DNA of 64,000 nucleotides from Bacillota bacterium (GCA_023460235.1 JAEWRE010000021.1:105184-169183), one strand, 5' to 3'. Shown: positions 27,020-37,304, counted from the first letter of the stretch. The notes: generated by a model from the sequence alone, not told the origin. A program made the numbers and translations.

Positions 27020-28726
27020 TTATACTGTAAAGACACTTATAATAGTTGCTAAATCATTTGCATTACTACGAACTGCCATCGCTTCTGCTGCAACATCCTC
27101 GTTTGCCTTTGATTGCTCTTCAATAACTTTCAAAAAGTTCTCAGCAGCATCTTGATTTTCTTTTGATGAATTTGATATTTCTTCCATAATTCTCGAGAAA
27201 GTTGAATTTTGTTTTTGCATATTTTCGGTTTCTTTGTCCATGTAGGACAAAGTTGATTTCTGATCCACTATTAGAGTTGCTAATACTTCAAATATACTAA
27301 TTAAATTGTTTAAAGATATAATTAGTTTATTTACAATTTCTTTTGTAGTTTTCATTTCTACAATGGTAGATGCAGATTTTTTAGTAACTTCATCGACTAT
27401 TTTTTGTATATGTTCAGATGACTCTTTACTTTCAATTGCAAGTTTATTTATTTCAGATGCCACAACAGAAAAACCTTTACCAGCCTCTCCAGCTCTTGCT
27501 GCCTCTATTGAAGCATTTAGAGATAAGAGCTTAGTTTGATTAGAAATACGTTTACTAATCTCTAGTATTTTATTAATATCAGACATACTTTCATTCATGT
27601 CAGCCAAAGAATTATAAGTATTCTCAATGGAATCAGTTGTTTGTAAAGAATTAGTTGATAATTCTTTAACTGTGTTATTTGAAGTATTTAGACTTTCTTC
27701 CAACTTAATTGAGAATTTCATAATTTGGTCAATTCCAGAAACGACTTTTAAGATACACTCTGTTAGCAAAGCGCTGGATTCTGAGCCACTAGCTACCAGT
27801 TCAGTTTGTTTAGTTGAAGATTCAGCTATTTTTGTACCTATATTAACAGAAACCTCTGAACTTGCTGCACTTTCTTCAGCAGCTGCTGCAAGTGAATCCG
27901 AAGAAGAAGTTAATGATTTTGAATAATTAACTATACTTGAAATAATTTCGCTAAGTGCAGACCTTACACTTTCAAGTTTTAATAATATTTTTCCTAATTG
28001 ATTTTTGTCATTTCCTTTTATACTCTGTGATAAATCTCCGCTTTCTATGGAAATTAGATGACTTGTTATAGGTTTTAGCTGACGTAGCTCTATAAAAACT
28101 ATTATTATTATTATTACTAAAATTGAAAATGAAACTACTGCATTGATAAGGAAGTTCATTGATGCTATTTTATCTGATAATAAGTTAACATGGGCAATCG
28201 GTTCACCAATAAATAACATTCCTATTATCTTATCATTAGCATCTTTTATGGGTGTATATATAGCTTCATAATCTTTTTTACTTATTTCTATTTTCCCAAT
28301 ATAATCTTCACCATTATTAAGAACATTTTCTATCACAGTATTTGAAGCCTTTTGACCAATTATTTCTTTTCCGTATTCATCTTTTATCGATGTTGCAATC
28401 CGAATATCATTTAAAAATACTGTTACATGAATACTATCTTTAATATTCATCTTTGTAACTTTTTGTTCACCATTAATTTTGGTATCTCCTTTGTAGAGAG
28501 AATTATCCTTAATTTTCCATTCGCCAGGGTAATTCGCATTGAATAATTCACTTATTGCATTTAACTTGAATCTTAGTTCAGTATCTTCCTTCTCATACAG
28601 GATTTTTGATATGTAAGCTTTTGATATAAATATTATAACAAAGCTGCTCAATATCATAGCAATAACGATTGTGCAAATAATTTTAAAATTTAAAGTCTTA
28701 GTATCAATTTTTCTTAATACTTTCAT
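27020..28726 (-). CDS. Methyl-accepting chemotaxis protein with Cache sensor
   Basis: 568 residues from the ATG at 28726, which has AAGGAGG. One membrane helix near the N-terminus (about 16-38), an outside Cache-type sensor domain (about 40-175) with [21 protein letters not shown], a second helix (about 190-212), a weak HAMP-like region, then the cytoplasmic signalling domain. The signalling hairpin tip is [20 protein letters not shown], followed by [15 protein letters not shown], the classical MCP core that binds CheA and CheW. The ligand is unknown. No other chemotaxis gene is nearby. Confidence 0.92.
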   Translation of the reverse strand: MKVLRKIDTKTLNFKIICTIVIAMILSSFVIIFISKAYISKILYEKEDTELRFKLNAISELFNANYPGEWKIKDNSLYKGDTKINGEQKVTKMNIKDSIHVTVFLNDIRIATSIKDEYGKEIIGQKASNTVIENVLNNGEDYIGKIEISKKDYEAIYTPIKDANDKIIGMLFIGEPIAHVNLLSDKIASMNFLINAVVSFSILVIIIIIVFIELRQLKPITSHLISIESGDLSQSIKGNDKNQLGKILLKLESVRSALSEIISSIVNYSKSLTSSSDSLAAAAEESAASSEVSVNIGTKIAESSTKQTELVASGSESSALLTECILKVVSGIDQIMKFSIKLEESLNTSNNTVKELSTNSLQTTDSIENTYNSLADMNESMSDINKILEISKRISNQTKLLSLNASIEAARAGEAGKGFSVVASEINKLAIESKESSEHIQKIVDEVTKKSASTIVEMKTTKEIVNKLIISLNNLISIFEVLATLIVDQKSTLSYMDKETENMQKQNSTFSRIMEEISNSSKENQDAAENFLKVIEEQSKANEDVAAEAMAVRSNANDLATIISVFTV

Positions 28727-28906
28727 ACTTTTTTCCTCCTTTGAATTTTCTCTAGAATTTCTGTAAATTACACTGATATTATACACTAAAATTACATAAA
28801 TATCAATATGCAAACATATGGTAAAAATTTACATTTATGATATAATTAATTACTATCTGTAACAAAAAATTAGGTTGTCCAATATAATATAATGGGTGAT
28901 ATAATA

Positions 28907-29767
28907 ATGGAATTCGAAGATTCTTTAGATCTTAACAAAAGCGAAGTCATAGCGGTAACTGATCAAGGTTCCACAAATGTGAACCTTACATTAGCGGAAT
29001 CACAAGCTTTAGCACTTGCTGCAATAACAGGTACTGTTTATGATACACAACTTCTTACTGGTACACCTGTAAGCGATGCTACAGTGCTTGTATATAACGC
29101 TGCAGGTAATGTAGTAGGATTTGGGAAGACTAATATACTAGGAGTTTATACTATAACAGGTTTAACTAATGCAACAAGTTATACAGCAGTTGCAGTAAAA
29201 GATGGATATACTGCTACAGCACCAAATGCATTTACAGCAACAATTTTATCTATTACAGTTATGAATTTTGCTATAGTACCAAATACAAACTTTACTTTAA
29301 ATACAGTTTATGGAATAGTAGAGGATAGTTCTAATACTGCTTTATCCGGAGCGACTGTAGTTTTAGAAAATTCAGAAACAAATGAAATAGTTTCTATTAC
29401 TGAAACAATTGATGATGGAGAATATGTATTATATAATGTCCCAGAAGGTAGTTATATTTTAAGGACAATTAAAGATGGGTATTATAGTGTGGTATCAAAC
29501 ACAATTGAATTAACTACATCAGAAAACCATCCATCTAATGTAACAATGGAAGCTGTTACGGATGTTAATAGTGGTGTAATATCAGGGATTATAAAAAATA
29601 GTCAGGATCAAGTTGTTGCAAATGTATTTGTCGCATTGTATACTTTAGCATCTGGAAATGTTCCAGAGACATTGATTGACTACACGTATACAAATGCAAA
29701 TGGAAGATATGCATTTGGTAATGTAACACCAGGGTCATATATAGTAAAAGCAAAATTATCAGATTAA
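28907..29767 (+). CDS. Carboxypeptidase-regulatory-like / Cna_B repeat protein
   Basis: 286 residues from the ATG at 28907 (GGGTGA upstream). After a 35-residue lead there are three related beta-sandwich repeats of about 85-90 residues. They start near ITGTVYDTQLLTGTPV, VYGIVEDSSNTALSGA and ISGIIKNSQDQVVANV. Each has a YxLxxVxxGxYxxxAxxxGY-type strand pair, such as YVLYNVPEGSYILRTIKDGY. No signal peptide, sortase motif or membrane anchor, so it may be cytoplasmic or a spore-coat component. It is followed by a single-repeat gene of the same type. Confidence 0.75.
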   Translation: MEFEDSLDLNKSEVIAVTDQGSTNVNLTLAESQALALAAITGTVYDTQLLTGTPVSDATVLVYNAAGNVVGFGKTNILGVYTITGLTNATSYTAVAVKDGYTATAPNAFTATILSITVMNFAIVPNTNFTLNTVYGIVEDSSNTALSGATVVLENSETNEIVSITETIDDGEYVLYNVPEGSYILRTIKDGYYSVVSNTIELTTSENHPSNVTMEAVTDVNSGVISGIIKNSQDQVVANVFVALYTLASGNVPETLIDYTYTNANGRYAFGNVTPGSYIVKAKLSD

Positions 29768-29785
29768 TAGAATTGGGTGATTTTA

Positions 29786-30151
29786 ATGAATACCGATATA
29801 CCAATACTTGTGAGATCAGGTATAATTAAAGTTAATGAGAACAGTAATAGTGTAAGTATAGATTTAAAGTTACCATCAAATATTGCAAATGGAAATGTTT
29901 TGGCTGGTACAATAAGAAGTATATTTAATAATTGTCCAATTGGAGAAATTATTATAAAGTTAATAAAAACAGATGATTGTAGTGTATATTCAAAGACAAT
30001 CACTAATTTTCATGGTGAATATGTACTATATAATATTCCTATTGGAGAATATGAGTTAGTAATGCTAGATGAAACAGAAAATGTACGATGTTACTATTAT
30101 GTGGATATTGGTAGTAGATTAATAAACATTTATAATTTTAGTATATATTAA
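29786..30151 (+). CDS. Small Cna_B-like single-repeat protein
   Basis: 121 residues from the ATG at 29786 (GGGTGA upstream). A 40-residue N-terminal part, then one beta-sandwich repeat beginning VLAGTIRSIFNNCPIGE and containing YVLYNIPIGEYELVML, closely related to the repeats of the preceding protein. No export signal. The two genes are 18 bases apart and end in a terminator. The function is probably structural, but that is inference. Confidence 0.7.
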   Translation: MNTDIPILVRSGIIKVNENSNSVSIDLKLPSNIANGNVLAGTIRSIFNNCPIGEIIIKLIKTDDCSVYSKTITNFHGEYVLYNIPIGEYELVMLDETENVRCYYYVDIGSRLINIYNFSIY

Positions 30152-30161
30152 AAGATAAGAT

Positions 30162-30189
30162 AAAACTGTCAAATAATTTTGGCAGTTTT
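30162..30189 (+). terminator. Terminator of the Cna_B-like gene pair
   Basis: AAAACTGTCAAA and TTTGGCAGTTTT with a 4-base loop; T-rich tail. Confidence 0.8.
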
Positions 30190-30277
30190 AATAATATTAA
30201 AATTGTTGTTATTATTAAATATAGACATGCAAAAAATGTCGATTACAGCATATTATTAATTAATGTTAGGAGGTAGT

Positions 30278-30973
30278 ATGCTTTTTTCGTTTTTTTCAAA
30301 TATTTTATCATATATATCATGCTTATTTGGGTACATACAAACGTCAAATTTATTTCCGGAGCCACTTAGTAAAACAGAAGAAGAGTATTATTTAAGAAGG
30401 TACTTTGAAGGTGATATGGAGGCAAGAAATAAATTAATAGAACACAATTTAAGATTAGTTGCGCATATAGCTAAAAAATATGCAAGTAATGAGCAAGATA
30501 TGGATGATTTAATATCAATAGGTTCAATAGGATTAATAAAAGCAATAAACAGTTTTAGTCAAGATAAAAATTTCAAAATTTCAACATATGCTTCAAAATG
30601 CATTGAAAATGAAATTTTAATGAACCTAAGAAGCACTAAAAGACAAAAAACAGAAGTATCAATGAATACAATAATTGGTACTGATAAAGATGGAAATGAT
30701 ATGGAATTACAAGAGACTCTTGATGTTGAAGTAAAAGACACAATAGACACTATATATAACAAAGTAATGAGTGAACAAGTAATTAAATATATTAATACAA
30801 AACTACCTGAAAGAGAAAGATATATAATGAATCTAAGATATGGTCTTAATGGGTATATTGCAAAAACACAGCAGCAAATTGCAGATGAACTTAACATATC
30901 AAGAAGTTATGTTTCAAGAATTGAAACAAAAGTCCAAAATAAATTAAAAAAATATATAAAATGGGAGGAGTAA
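30278..30973 (+). CDS. sigK: RNA polymerase sigma-K factor (late mother cell), uninterrupted
   Basis: Directs late mother-cell transcription, including coat and exosporium genes. 231 residues from the ATG at 30278 after AGGAGG. The first 20 residues (MLFSFFSNILSYISCLFGYI) are hydrophobic and match the SigK pro-sequence that is removed by regulated proteolysis in Bacillus. Sigma region 2 shows ARNKLIEHNLRLVAHIAKKY and DLISIGSIGLIKAI; region 4 shows TQQQIADELNISRSYVSRIE. No skin-type interruption is present. The weakly sigma-E-like CATATTAT upstream is suggestive only. It makes plausible the sigma-K-like promoters seen before the M15 and BclA-like genes. Confidence 0.93.
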   Translation: MLFSFFSNILSYISCLFGYIQTSNLFPEPLSKTEEEYYLRRYFEGDMEARNKLIEHNLRLVAHIAKKYASNEQDMDDLISIGSIGLIKAINSFSQDKNFKISTYASKCIENEILMNLRSTKRQKTEVSMNTIIGTDKDGNDMELQETLDVEVKDTIDTIYNKVMSEQVIKYINTKLPERERYIMNLRYGLNGYIAKTQQQIADELNISRSYVSRIETKVQNKLKKYIKWEE

Positions 30974-31093
30974 ATTTTAAAGATAAATAGTTTATGCTAT
31001 TTGTCTTTTTTAATGTTAATAACATAACTGCAAAATATTTGATATAGAAGAAAATGTGTGATATACTATTAATATATTAAATTAGGTGATTTT

Positions 31094-32347
31094 ATGGAAA
31101 AAAAAGAAAAAGCACTTCTTATTGGAGTAAATATAAATAATAAAAATTTTGAACATTCTATGGAAGAATTAGAAAACTTAACTTTGGCATGTGATATTGA
31201 TGTTGCAGGGAAAGTAGAGCAAAATCTGCCATCTGTTAATGTATCGATGTATCTTGGTACTGGAAAAGTAGATGAAGTAAAAAGTCTTGCAAAAGATCTT
31301 GAGGTAGATGTAGTGATATTTAACAATGAATTAACTCCATCTCAGCTTAGAAACTTAGAGAAAAGTTTAGATTTACCTATATTAGATAAGACTGCTCTAA
31401 TACTGGAGATATTTTCAAAAAGAGCAAATACTAAAGAGGCAAAATTACAAGTTGAAGTTGCAAAACTAAAATATATGCTTCCTAGATTAGTAGGTTTACA
31501 TGATTCACTAGGAAGACAAGGTGGAGGTTCTGGGCTTAGTAATAAAGGATCAGGAGAAAAGAAACTAGAACTTGACAGAAGAAGAATTGAAGATAAATTA
31601 ACTGAACTAAATAAAGAGCTTGAGAAGCTAACAGTAAATAGAGAAACTCAAAGAAAGCAAAGGAAAAAATCAGAAATACCTACTGTAGCACTAGTTGGTT
31701 ACACAAATGCTGGTAAATCTACACTTATGAATAAAATAATAGAAGAATATAAAAGTGATGATAGTAAAAAAGTATTTGAAAAAGATATGCTATTTGCAAC
31801 ACTTGATACTACAGTAAGAGATATTGAAATTGAAAATAATAGAAAATTTTTACTTGCAGATACCGTAGGATTTATAAGTGAATTACCGCATACTTTAATA
31901 AAAGCATTTCGTTCTACATTACTTGAAGTAAGAGATGCTGATTTACTTTTACATGTTGTAGATTATTCAGATGAAAACTATAAACAACATATTGAAGTTA
32001 CAAATCAGACATTAAAGGAAATTGGTGCAGATAATATTAACATGATATATGTTTTTAATAAATGTGATTTAAAATTTGAAAAATTACCAATAGTTGGAGA
32101 TAAAGAAATATACATTTCAGCTAAAAATAAAATAGGTTTGAAAGAATTAATAAATATGATTTCAAAAGAAATTTATTTAAATTATATTGAATGTAAATTT
32201 CTGATTCCGTATAGTGATGGTTCAATTGTTACATATTTAAATGATAATGGAATTGTATTAAAGACTGAATATGATGAAATGGGTACAATATTAACATTGT
32301 CGTTAAAAGAAAGCGATTATAACAAATATAAAAAATATGAGATATAG
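31094..32347 (+). CDS. hflX: HflX family ribosome-splitting GTPase
   Basis: HflX rescues stalled ribosomes by splitting the subunits. 417 residues. The N-terminal HflX domain has VSMYLGTGKVDEVK and NELTPSQLRNLEK. The linker includes GRQGGGSGLSNKGSGEKKLELDRR. The G domain has GYTNAGKSTLMNK (G1), LLADTVGFISELPHTLIKAF (G3) and NKCD (G4). AGGTGA lies before the ATG. Complete and typical. Confidence 0.95.
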   Translation: MEKKEKALLIGVNINNKNFEHSMEELENLTLACDIDVAGKVEQNLPSVNVSMYLGTGKVDEVKSLAKDLEVDVVIFNNELTPSQLRNLEKSLDLPILDKTALILEIFSKRANTKEAKLQVEVAKLKYMLPRLVGLHDSLGRQGGGSGLSNKGSGEKKLELDRRRIEDKLTELNKELEKLTVNRETQRKQRKKSEIPTVALVGYTNAGKSTLMNKIIEEYKSDDSKKVFEKDMLFATLDTTVRDIEIENNRKFLLADTVGFISELPHTLIKAFRSTLLEVRDADLLLHVVDYSDENYKQHIEVTNQTLKEIGADNINMIYVFNKCDLKFEKLPIVGDKEIYISAKNKIGLKELINMISKEIYLNYIECKFLIPYSDGSIVTYLNDNGIVLKTEYDEMGTILTLSLKESDYNKYKKYEI

Positions 32348-32357
32348 TTATTATAGA

Positions 32358-32393
32358 AAGAGACTTAGCAAATAATATTTGCTAAGCCTCTTT
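32358..32393 (+). terminator. Terminator of hflX
   Basis: Stem AGAG-A-CTTAGCAAAT with its complement and a short loop, ending in TTT. It lies just beyond the stop codon of the converging small gene 32401-32709. Confidence 0.75.
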
Positions 32394-32400
32394 AAAAAAT

Positions 32401-32709
32401 TTAATTATCTCTAAAAGTTATTTTAAAAAAGGGTAAATCAAGATTAGCTGTTATTCCTGCATGACTAATCATGTGCGAGTAATACAGAGCATTTATAACA
32501 CATTCTGCGAGTTGGTTCCCATCAAAGATAATGATGCTATCTCCTTGAAAAGCTGTTAAATAACTGCAAAGAAATTTACAGAATAGTTCTTGATTATCAT
32601 CATCAAAGCGATCTGCAATACCTGAACTTCTAATCTCCTCCATACAGCACTGTGCAATAGGCATAAATAATCTTTTATTCATATTAGTAGATTCAGATTC
32701 AATTTTCAT
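32401..32709 (-). CDS. Small protein of unknown function
   Basis: 102 residues, acidic N-terminus, several cysteines (QCCMEE, CKFLCSY). No family recognised and no membrane segment. GGAG precedes the ATG. A perfect 9-bp palindrome lies just upstream in the leader, a likely operator site or leader hairpin. Confidence 0.5.
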   Translation of the reverse strand: MKIESESTNMNKRLFMPIAQCCMEEIRSSGIADRFDDDNQELFCKFLCSYLTAFQGDSIIIFDGNQLAECVINALYYSHMISHAGITANLDLPFFKITFRDN

Positions 32710-32721
32710 AATGCTCCTTCC

Positions 32722-32742
32722 TTATCTGTGTTACACAGATAA
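32722..32742 (-). promoter_or_regulatory. Palindrome upstream of small gene 32401-32709
   Basis: TTATCTGTG-TTA-CACAGATAA, perfect 9-bp arms, 13 bases before the start codon and next to the GGAG. No T-run follows, so it is more likely an operator or leader hairpin than a terminator. Confidence 0.5.
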
Positions 32743-32875
32743 ATAAAAAATATATATTAGATGCATTATACCATACTTATGTTAAATGTTCAACTTATTT
32801 TAGACTATAAATAAGTAAATTATTACTATTATGTATAAAATGAATTAAAATTTTTAATTTGTAAATAATAATATT

Positions 32876-33223
32876 ATGATATATTTTATTGGTTTGATAG
32901 TTGGTATATTAAATGGACTATTTGCTTCAGGTGCTGGTCAAGTATTAGTGTTCTATCTTGTTTTTATTATAGGAAAGGAAACTCACAAAAGTAGAGCACT
33001 TAGCGTAGCTATTTTATCAATTGCAAGTATTTTTGCAGTGTATGGATATTCAAAAATAATAAATTTTGATTTTAAAATAGTTATACTATTAGTTATTATA
33101 TCCATATTTTCTGGTATTATAGGTAGTAAAATTATGAAAAAAATCCCATCAAATTACTTAAATCTGATTTCTGGTATTTTAATACTTGTTCTTACGATAT
33201 ATAAATTTGTCACTAAGGGGTGA
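32876..33223 (+). CDS. TauE/SafE family half-size membrane protein (first half)
   Basis: 115 residues with about four membrane helices. GLIVGILNGLFASGAGQVLVFYLVF matches the N-terminal repeat of TauE/SafE anion exporters. Full-length members have two such repeats; here the second is encoded by the next gene, which starts 7 bases later. There is no clear ribosome site before the ATG, so expression may be weak or leaderless. Confidence 0.7.
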   Translation: MIYFIGLIVGILNGLFASGAGQVLVFYLVFIIGKETHKSRALSVAILSIASIFAVYGYSKIINFDFKIVILLVIISIFSGIIGSKIMKKIPSNYLNLISGILILVLTIYKFVTKG

Positions 33224-33230
33224 GTTGAAT

Positions 33231-33626
33231 ATGTGGATAAAACTTATACTAATATCATTATTTAGTGGAACAATAGCAGGCATGGGAATTGGAGGAGGAA
33301 GTATATTTATACTTTTATCTACTATATTTGATTTATTCGAACATAAACAAGCTCAAAGCTATAATCTTGTTATGTTTATAGCAGTTGGAATAAGCGCAAC
33401 TATATTTAATCTAAAAAATAAAAATGTTGATAAAAATTTATTAAAAAAATTGATAATTCCAGTTTGTATAGGAAGTATAATAGGAATAAAATTAATAAAA
33501 TATATTAGTGATGAAACATTAAGAAATTCTTTTTATTTTTTTATGGTAATAATAGGAATTTATGAAATAATTTCAAGTTTAAAAAGTATTTTTAAAGCAA
33601 AGAATAATAGTGTTGAAAGGAGTTGA
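33231..33626 (+). CDS. TauE/SafE family half-size membrane protein (second half)
   Basis: 131 residues from the ATG at 33231 (GGGTGAG upstream). About four membrane helices. SLFSGTIAGMGIGGGSIFILLS is the repeat signature of the family. It would pair with the preceding half-size protein to make a full exporter, perhaps for sulfite or another small anion. The two genes are closely spaced and both start with the repeat motif, so this is a real two-gene version rather than one gene broken by a frameshift. Confidence 0.75.
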   Translation: MWIKLILISLFSGTIAGMGIGGGSIFILLSTIFDLFEHKQAQSYNLVMFIAVGISATIFNLKNKNVDKNLLKKLIIPVCIGSIIGIKLIKYISDETLRNSFYFFMVIIGIYEIISSLKSIFKAKNNSVERS

Positions 33627-33631
33627 GTATT

Positions 33632-33769
33632 ATGAATTTTACAAAAGGTGCATTACTAGGCATGATGGCTGGGACTATTGTAGGAGTCATGAATAAGGAT
33701 GGAATTATGGGCATGTTTAATAAGGGGCAAAGAGAAATGAGAAGAGTGAGAAGAAAATACGGAATGTAA
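33632..33769 (+). CDS. 45-residue small protein
   Basis: ATG at 33632 preceded by AAAGGAG with good spacing; 45 codons to a TAA. The text has a Gly/Met-rich hydrophobic part (GALLGMMAGTIVGVM) and a basic tail (MRRVRRKYGM). A membrane-associated peptide is likely. It sits five bases after the TauE-like gene and before a strong terminator, so it is the third gene of that operon. Confidence 0.65.
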   Translation: MNFTKGALLGMMAGTIVGVMNKDGIMGMFNKGQREMRRVRRKYGM

Positions 33770-33777
33770 TCTCATTT

Positions 33778-33808
33778 ATAGTAGCAATTGTTTTGCTACT
33801 ATTTTTTT
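33778..33808 (+). terminator. Terminator of the TauE/SafE operon
   Basis: ATAGTAGCAA and TTGCTACTAT around a short loop, followed by a run of T. Confidence 0.88.
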
Positions 33809-33881
33809 GTATTTAAAATTGTTTTTAAGTTGAAAAAAATCAAAAAATATAATATACTATTAGTATTAACGGAGGTATTTT

Positions 33882-36125
33882 ATGACAGAAGATATAAAAT
33901 TTAAAGAATGGGAAAACTTTAAACATGGCATTTGGTGTCAAAATGTTGATGTTAGAGACTTTATACAAAGAAATTATACTGAATATATAGGTGACGAAAG
34001 TTTCTTAAAAGGACCTACTGAAAAAACAGTAAGATTATGGGAAATAGTTTCTAATCTTATGAAACAAGAAAATGATAAAGGTGGAGTATTAGATGCAGAC
34101 ACTAACATTGTTTCTAATATAATTTCTCACGGCGCAGGATATATAGACAAAGATTTAGAAATTATAGTTGGTCTTCAAACCGATAAACCATTGAAAAGAG
34201 CAATATTACCGCTTGGTGGAATAAGAATGGTAGAAAAAGCTTTAGAAGAATATGGATATAAACTTGATGATAATATACTTGATAAGTATACAAATCATCG
34301 AAAAACACATAATCAAGGTGTTTTTGATGTATATACACCTGAGATGCGTGCATGTAGAAAAAATGGTATTATAACTGGGTTACCAGATGCATATGGTAGA
34401 GGAAGAATAATAGGTGATTATAGAAGAGTTGCATTATATGGAGTTGATTTCCTAGTTCAAGATAAAATCAATCAAGGTAAGCAATTAGAAGTTGATATAA
34501 TGGACGAAGAAGCAATAAGACATAGAGAAGAAATTACGGAACAAATTAATGCACTTAAAGAATTAAAAGAAATGGCTTTAAAATATGGCTATGATATATC
34601 AAAACCTGCAAATAGTTCTTTTGAAGCAATACAATGGACATATTTTGCATATCTTGGAGCAATAAAAGAGCAAAATGGTGCAGCAATGAGTATAGGTAGA
34701 ATATCTACATTTCTTGATATATATATTCAAAAAGATTTAGAAAATGGCATTATTGATGAGGACCAAGCGCAAGAATATATAGATCAATTAGTTATAAAAC
34801 TAAGAATGGTTAGATTTTTAAGGACAAAAGATTATAGTTCACTATTTGCTGGTGACCCTAACTGGGTTACTGAAGCAATAGGTGGTATGTCAACAGACTC
34901 TAGAACTTTGGTAACAAAAAATTCATTTAGAATTTTACAAACTTTATTTAATCTTGGACCAGCACCAGAACCAAATTTAACTGTACTATGGTCAAACAAA
35001 TTACCAGATGGATTTAAAAGATTTGCTTCAAGAGTTTCAATTGAAACAAGTGCTATACAATATGAAAATGATGATTTAATGAAAGAATATTATGGAGATG
35101 ACTATTCAATTGCTTGTTGTGTTTCTGCTATGAGAACTGGAAAACAAATGCAGTTTTTCGGTGCCAGATGTAATTTAGGTAAAGCATTACTTTATGCAAT
35201 AAATAATGGAAGAGACGAAAAGACAGGTGCACAAGTTGGGCCTATAACAGAACCAATTAAAAGTGAATATTTAGAATATGATGATGTAATGAAAAGATTT
35301 GATAGTATGCTTTCTTGGGTAGCAAGAGTGTATATGAATACATTAAATGTAATTCACTATATGCATGATAAATATTCTTATGAAAGATTAGAGATGGCAT
35401 TACATGATAAAGAAGTATATAGAACTATGGCTTGTGGTGTTGCCGGACTTTCTGTAGTTACTGATTCTCTTAGTGCTATAAAATATGCAAAAGTTAAACC
35501 TATTAGAGATGAAAATGGAATTGCAATTGATTTTGAAATAGAAGGTGATTTCCCTAAATTTGGAAATGATGATGATAGAGTTGATAATATTGCTTTAGAG
35601 GTTCAAAAAATGTTTATGGAAAAATTAAAACAACATAAAACATACAGACAGGCAGATCCTACAATGTCAATACTAACAATAACTTCTAATGTAGTATATG
35701 GTGAAAAAACTGGAGCTACTCCAGATGGAAGAAAAGCAGGGGAACCTTTTGCTCCAGGAGCAAATCCAATGTACAATAGAGAAAAAAATGGTATAATTTC
35801 AGCATTAAACTCAGTTGCCAAACTTGATTATAACGAGAGCAGAGACGGAATATCATATACATTTTCTCTTGTGCCATCAGTACTTGGAAAAGAAAATGAA
35901 GAAAAACAAGAAAATCTTAAAAATATATTGGATTCATATTTTGAACAAGGTGGACATCATATAAATATTAATGTTTTTGATAGAGAATTATTGCTTGATG
36001 CAATGGAACATCCAGAAAAATATCCTCAACTTACAATTAGGGTATCAGGATATGCTGTAAATTTTGTAAAACTTTCTCGTAAACATCAATTAGATATAAT
36101 ATCTAGAACATTCCATAATAAATAA
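33882..36125 (+). CDS. pflB: Pyruvate formate-lyase
   Basis: Glycyl-radical enzyme that splits pyruvate with CoA into acetyl-CoA and formate. 747 residues, full length. The active-site cysteine pair is in [16 protein letters not shown]. The glycyl radical site is [13 protein letters not shown] close to the C-terminus. GGAGG lies before the ATG. The activase gene follows 16 bases later. Confidence 0.97.
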   Translation: MTEDIKFKEWENFKHGIWCQNVDVRDFIQRNYTEYIGDESFLKGPTEKTVRLWEIVSNLMKQENDKGGVLDADTNIVSNIISHGAGYIDKDLEIIVGLQTDKPLKRAILPLGGIRMVEKALEEYGYKLDDNILDKYTNHRKTHNQGVFDVYTPEMRACRKNGIITGLPDAYGRGRIIGDYRRVALYGVDFLVQDKINQGKQLEVDIMDEEAIRHREEITEQINALKELKEMALKYGYDISKPANSSFEAIQWTYFAYLGAIKEQNGAAMSIGRISTFLDIYIQKDLENGIIDEDQAQEYIDQLVIKLRMVRFLRTKDYSSLFAGDPNWVTEAIGGMSTDSRTLVTKNSFRILQTLFNLGPAPEPNLTVLWSNKLPDGFKRFASRVSIETSAIQYENDDLMKEYYGDDYSIACCVSAMRTGKQMQFFGARCNLGKALLYAINNGRDEKTGAQVGPITEPIKSEYLEYDDVMKRFDSMLSWVARVYMNTLNVIHYMHDKYSYERLEMALHDKEVYRTMACGVAGLSVVTDSLSAIKYAKVKPIRDENGIAIDFEIEGDFPKFGNDDDRVDNIALEVQKMFMEKLKQHKTYRQADPTMSILTITSNVVYGEKTGATPDGRKAGEPFAPGANPMYNREKNGIISALNSVAKLDYNESRDGISYTFSLVPSVLGKENEEKQENLKNILDSYFEQGGHHININVFDRELLLDAMEHPEKYPQLTIRVSGYAVNFVKLSRKHQLDIISRTFHNK

Positions 36126-36141
36126 AGTAAAGGTGATACAA

Positions 36142-36867
36142 TTGGTTGGAAGAATACATTCAATAGAAAGTTTTAGTACTGTTGATGGTCCTGGAATAAG
36201 GTATGTTGTATTTATGCAAGGATGCAATCTAAGATGTAAATTTTGTCATAATCCAGATACATGGAATACAAATTCTGGAATGCAAATGGATGCAAATGAA
36301 TTAGTAAAAAAAATTCTAAAAGCAAAAGTTTTTTTTAAGAATTCAGGCGGAGGGGTAACCTTTTCTGGTGGTGAGCCGCTAGTACAAGCTAAATTTTTAA
36401 TAGAAGTTTGTAGAGAATTAAAAAAGCATGATATACATATTACAATTGATACTGCTGGTAATTTTGATGTTGATGATGAAGATATAAATGAATTAATGAA
36501 ATATGTAGATTTAGTTCTATATGATATTAAGCACATAGATAGCAATGAACATAAAGATTTAGTTGGAGTTGATAACACTAAAATATTAACTATGGCAGAA
36601 TATATTTCAAATGAATTAAATATGCCAATGTGGATAAGAATTGTATATATTCCTGGTATTACAGATAAGGATGATTCTTTAGATAGATATAGGGAATATA
36701 TAAAAAAATTAAAAAGTGTAAAAAAGGTTGAAGTTCTACCATATCATGAACTTGGAATATATAAGTGGAAAGAATTAGGCATGGAGTATAAATTGAGTAA
36801 TATACGTATACCTTCTAAGCAAGAATGTAATAAAATTGAAGAGTATCTTAATTTGAAAGAAAATTAA
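36142..36867 (+). CDS. pflA: Pyruvate formate-lyase activating enzyme (radical SAM)
   Basis: Makes the glycyl radical on PflB using S-adenosylmethionine. 241 residues. The radical-SAM cysteines are CNLRCKFCHNP (CxxxCxxC), and SGGGVTFSGGEPLVQ is the activase signature. The start is best placed at the TTG at 36142, spaced correctly from AAAGGTGA, giving MVGRIHSIESF; an upstream GTG at 36133 overlaps the ribosome site. Confidence 0.94.
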   Translation: MVGRIHSIESFSTVDGPGIRYVVFMQGCNLRCKFCHNPDTWNTNSGMQMDANELVKKILKAKVFFKNSGGGVTFSGGEPLVQAKFLIEVCRELKKHDIHITIDTAGNFDVDDEDINELMKYVDLVLYDIKHIDSNEHKDLVGVDNTKILTMAEYISNELNMPMWIRIVYIPGITDKDDSLDRYREYIKKLKSVKKVEVLPYHELGIYKWKELGMEYKLSNIRIPSKQECNKIEEYLNLKEN

Positions 36868-36891
36868 GATAAGATAAAAAAAGATAAGATA

Positions 36892-36931
36892 AGAGCCATC
36901 TCATAGACAATAGTCTTTTGAGATGGCTTTT
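36892..36931. terminator. Two-way terminator after pflA
   Basis: AGCCATCTCA and complement form the outer stem with an inner AGAC/GTCT pair; T-rich tail. The next gene converges. Confidence 0.78.
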
Positions 36932-36935
36932 AAGT

Positions 36936-37304
36936 TCAAACAAATGAACCAGCTAAGATTTTGATATTCTTTTTAGTTTCAGGATCTTCATAATAGTCAT
37001 ATTGTATAGTACCTTCAGCTAATTCTAAAAGATTTAATACAGTTCTTTTAAACATAACAATACTTATATCAAGCAGTTCTGTAAAGTTGGCTTCAGATAA
37101 TCTTAGTATGTTTCTTGCACATATACCACAAACTATGCAATTTGAAATTACTTCTAATGCCTCTTCTGCGTTGATAGTTTCCATATCTTCAATATGATTT
37201 AATAACTCAAATACAACTGTTTCATCCCCTTCACAAATACTTGTGGCAAGTAATTCTGTTAGTTCTGAAATGATAATTTCTTGTTCTTCATCTGGTAAGT
37301 ACAT
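36936..37304 (-). CDS. Acidic small protein of unknown function
   Basis: 122 residues, strongly acidic in the first half (EEQEIIISELTELLATSICEGDE), predicted mostly helical. There is a Cys cluster in SNCIVCGICARNI. No known family. AGGAGGAG precedes the ATG. It stands alone between pflA and the WYL regulator. Confidence 0.5.
   Translation of the reverse strand: MYLPDEEQEIIISELTELLATSICEGDETVVFELLNHIEDMETINAEEALEVISNCIVCGICARNILRLSEANFTELLDISIVMFKRTVLNLLELAEGTIQYDYYEDPETKKNIKILAGSFV

Noticed and set aside
32876..33626. One TauE/SafE gene broken by a frameshift
   Set aside because: The second half has its own ribosome site and start and begins with the family repeat motif, so two genes are more likely.
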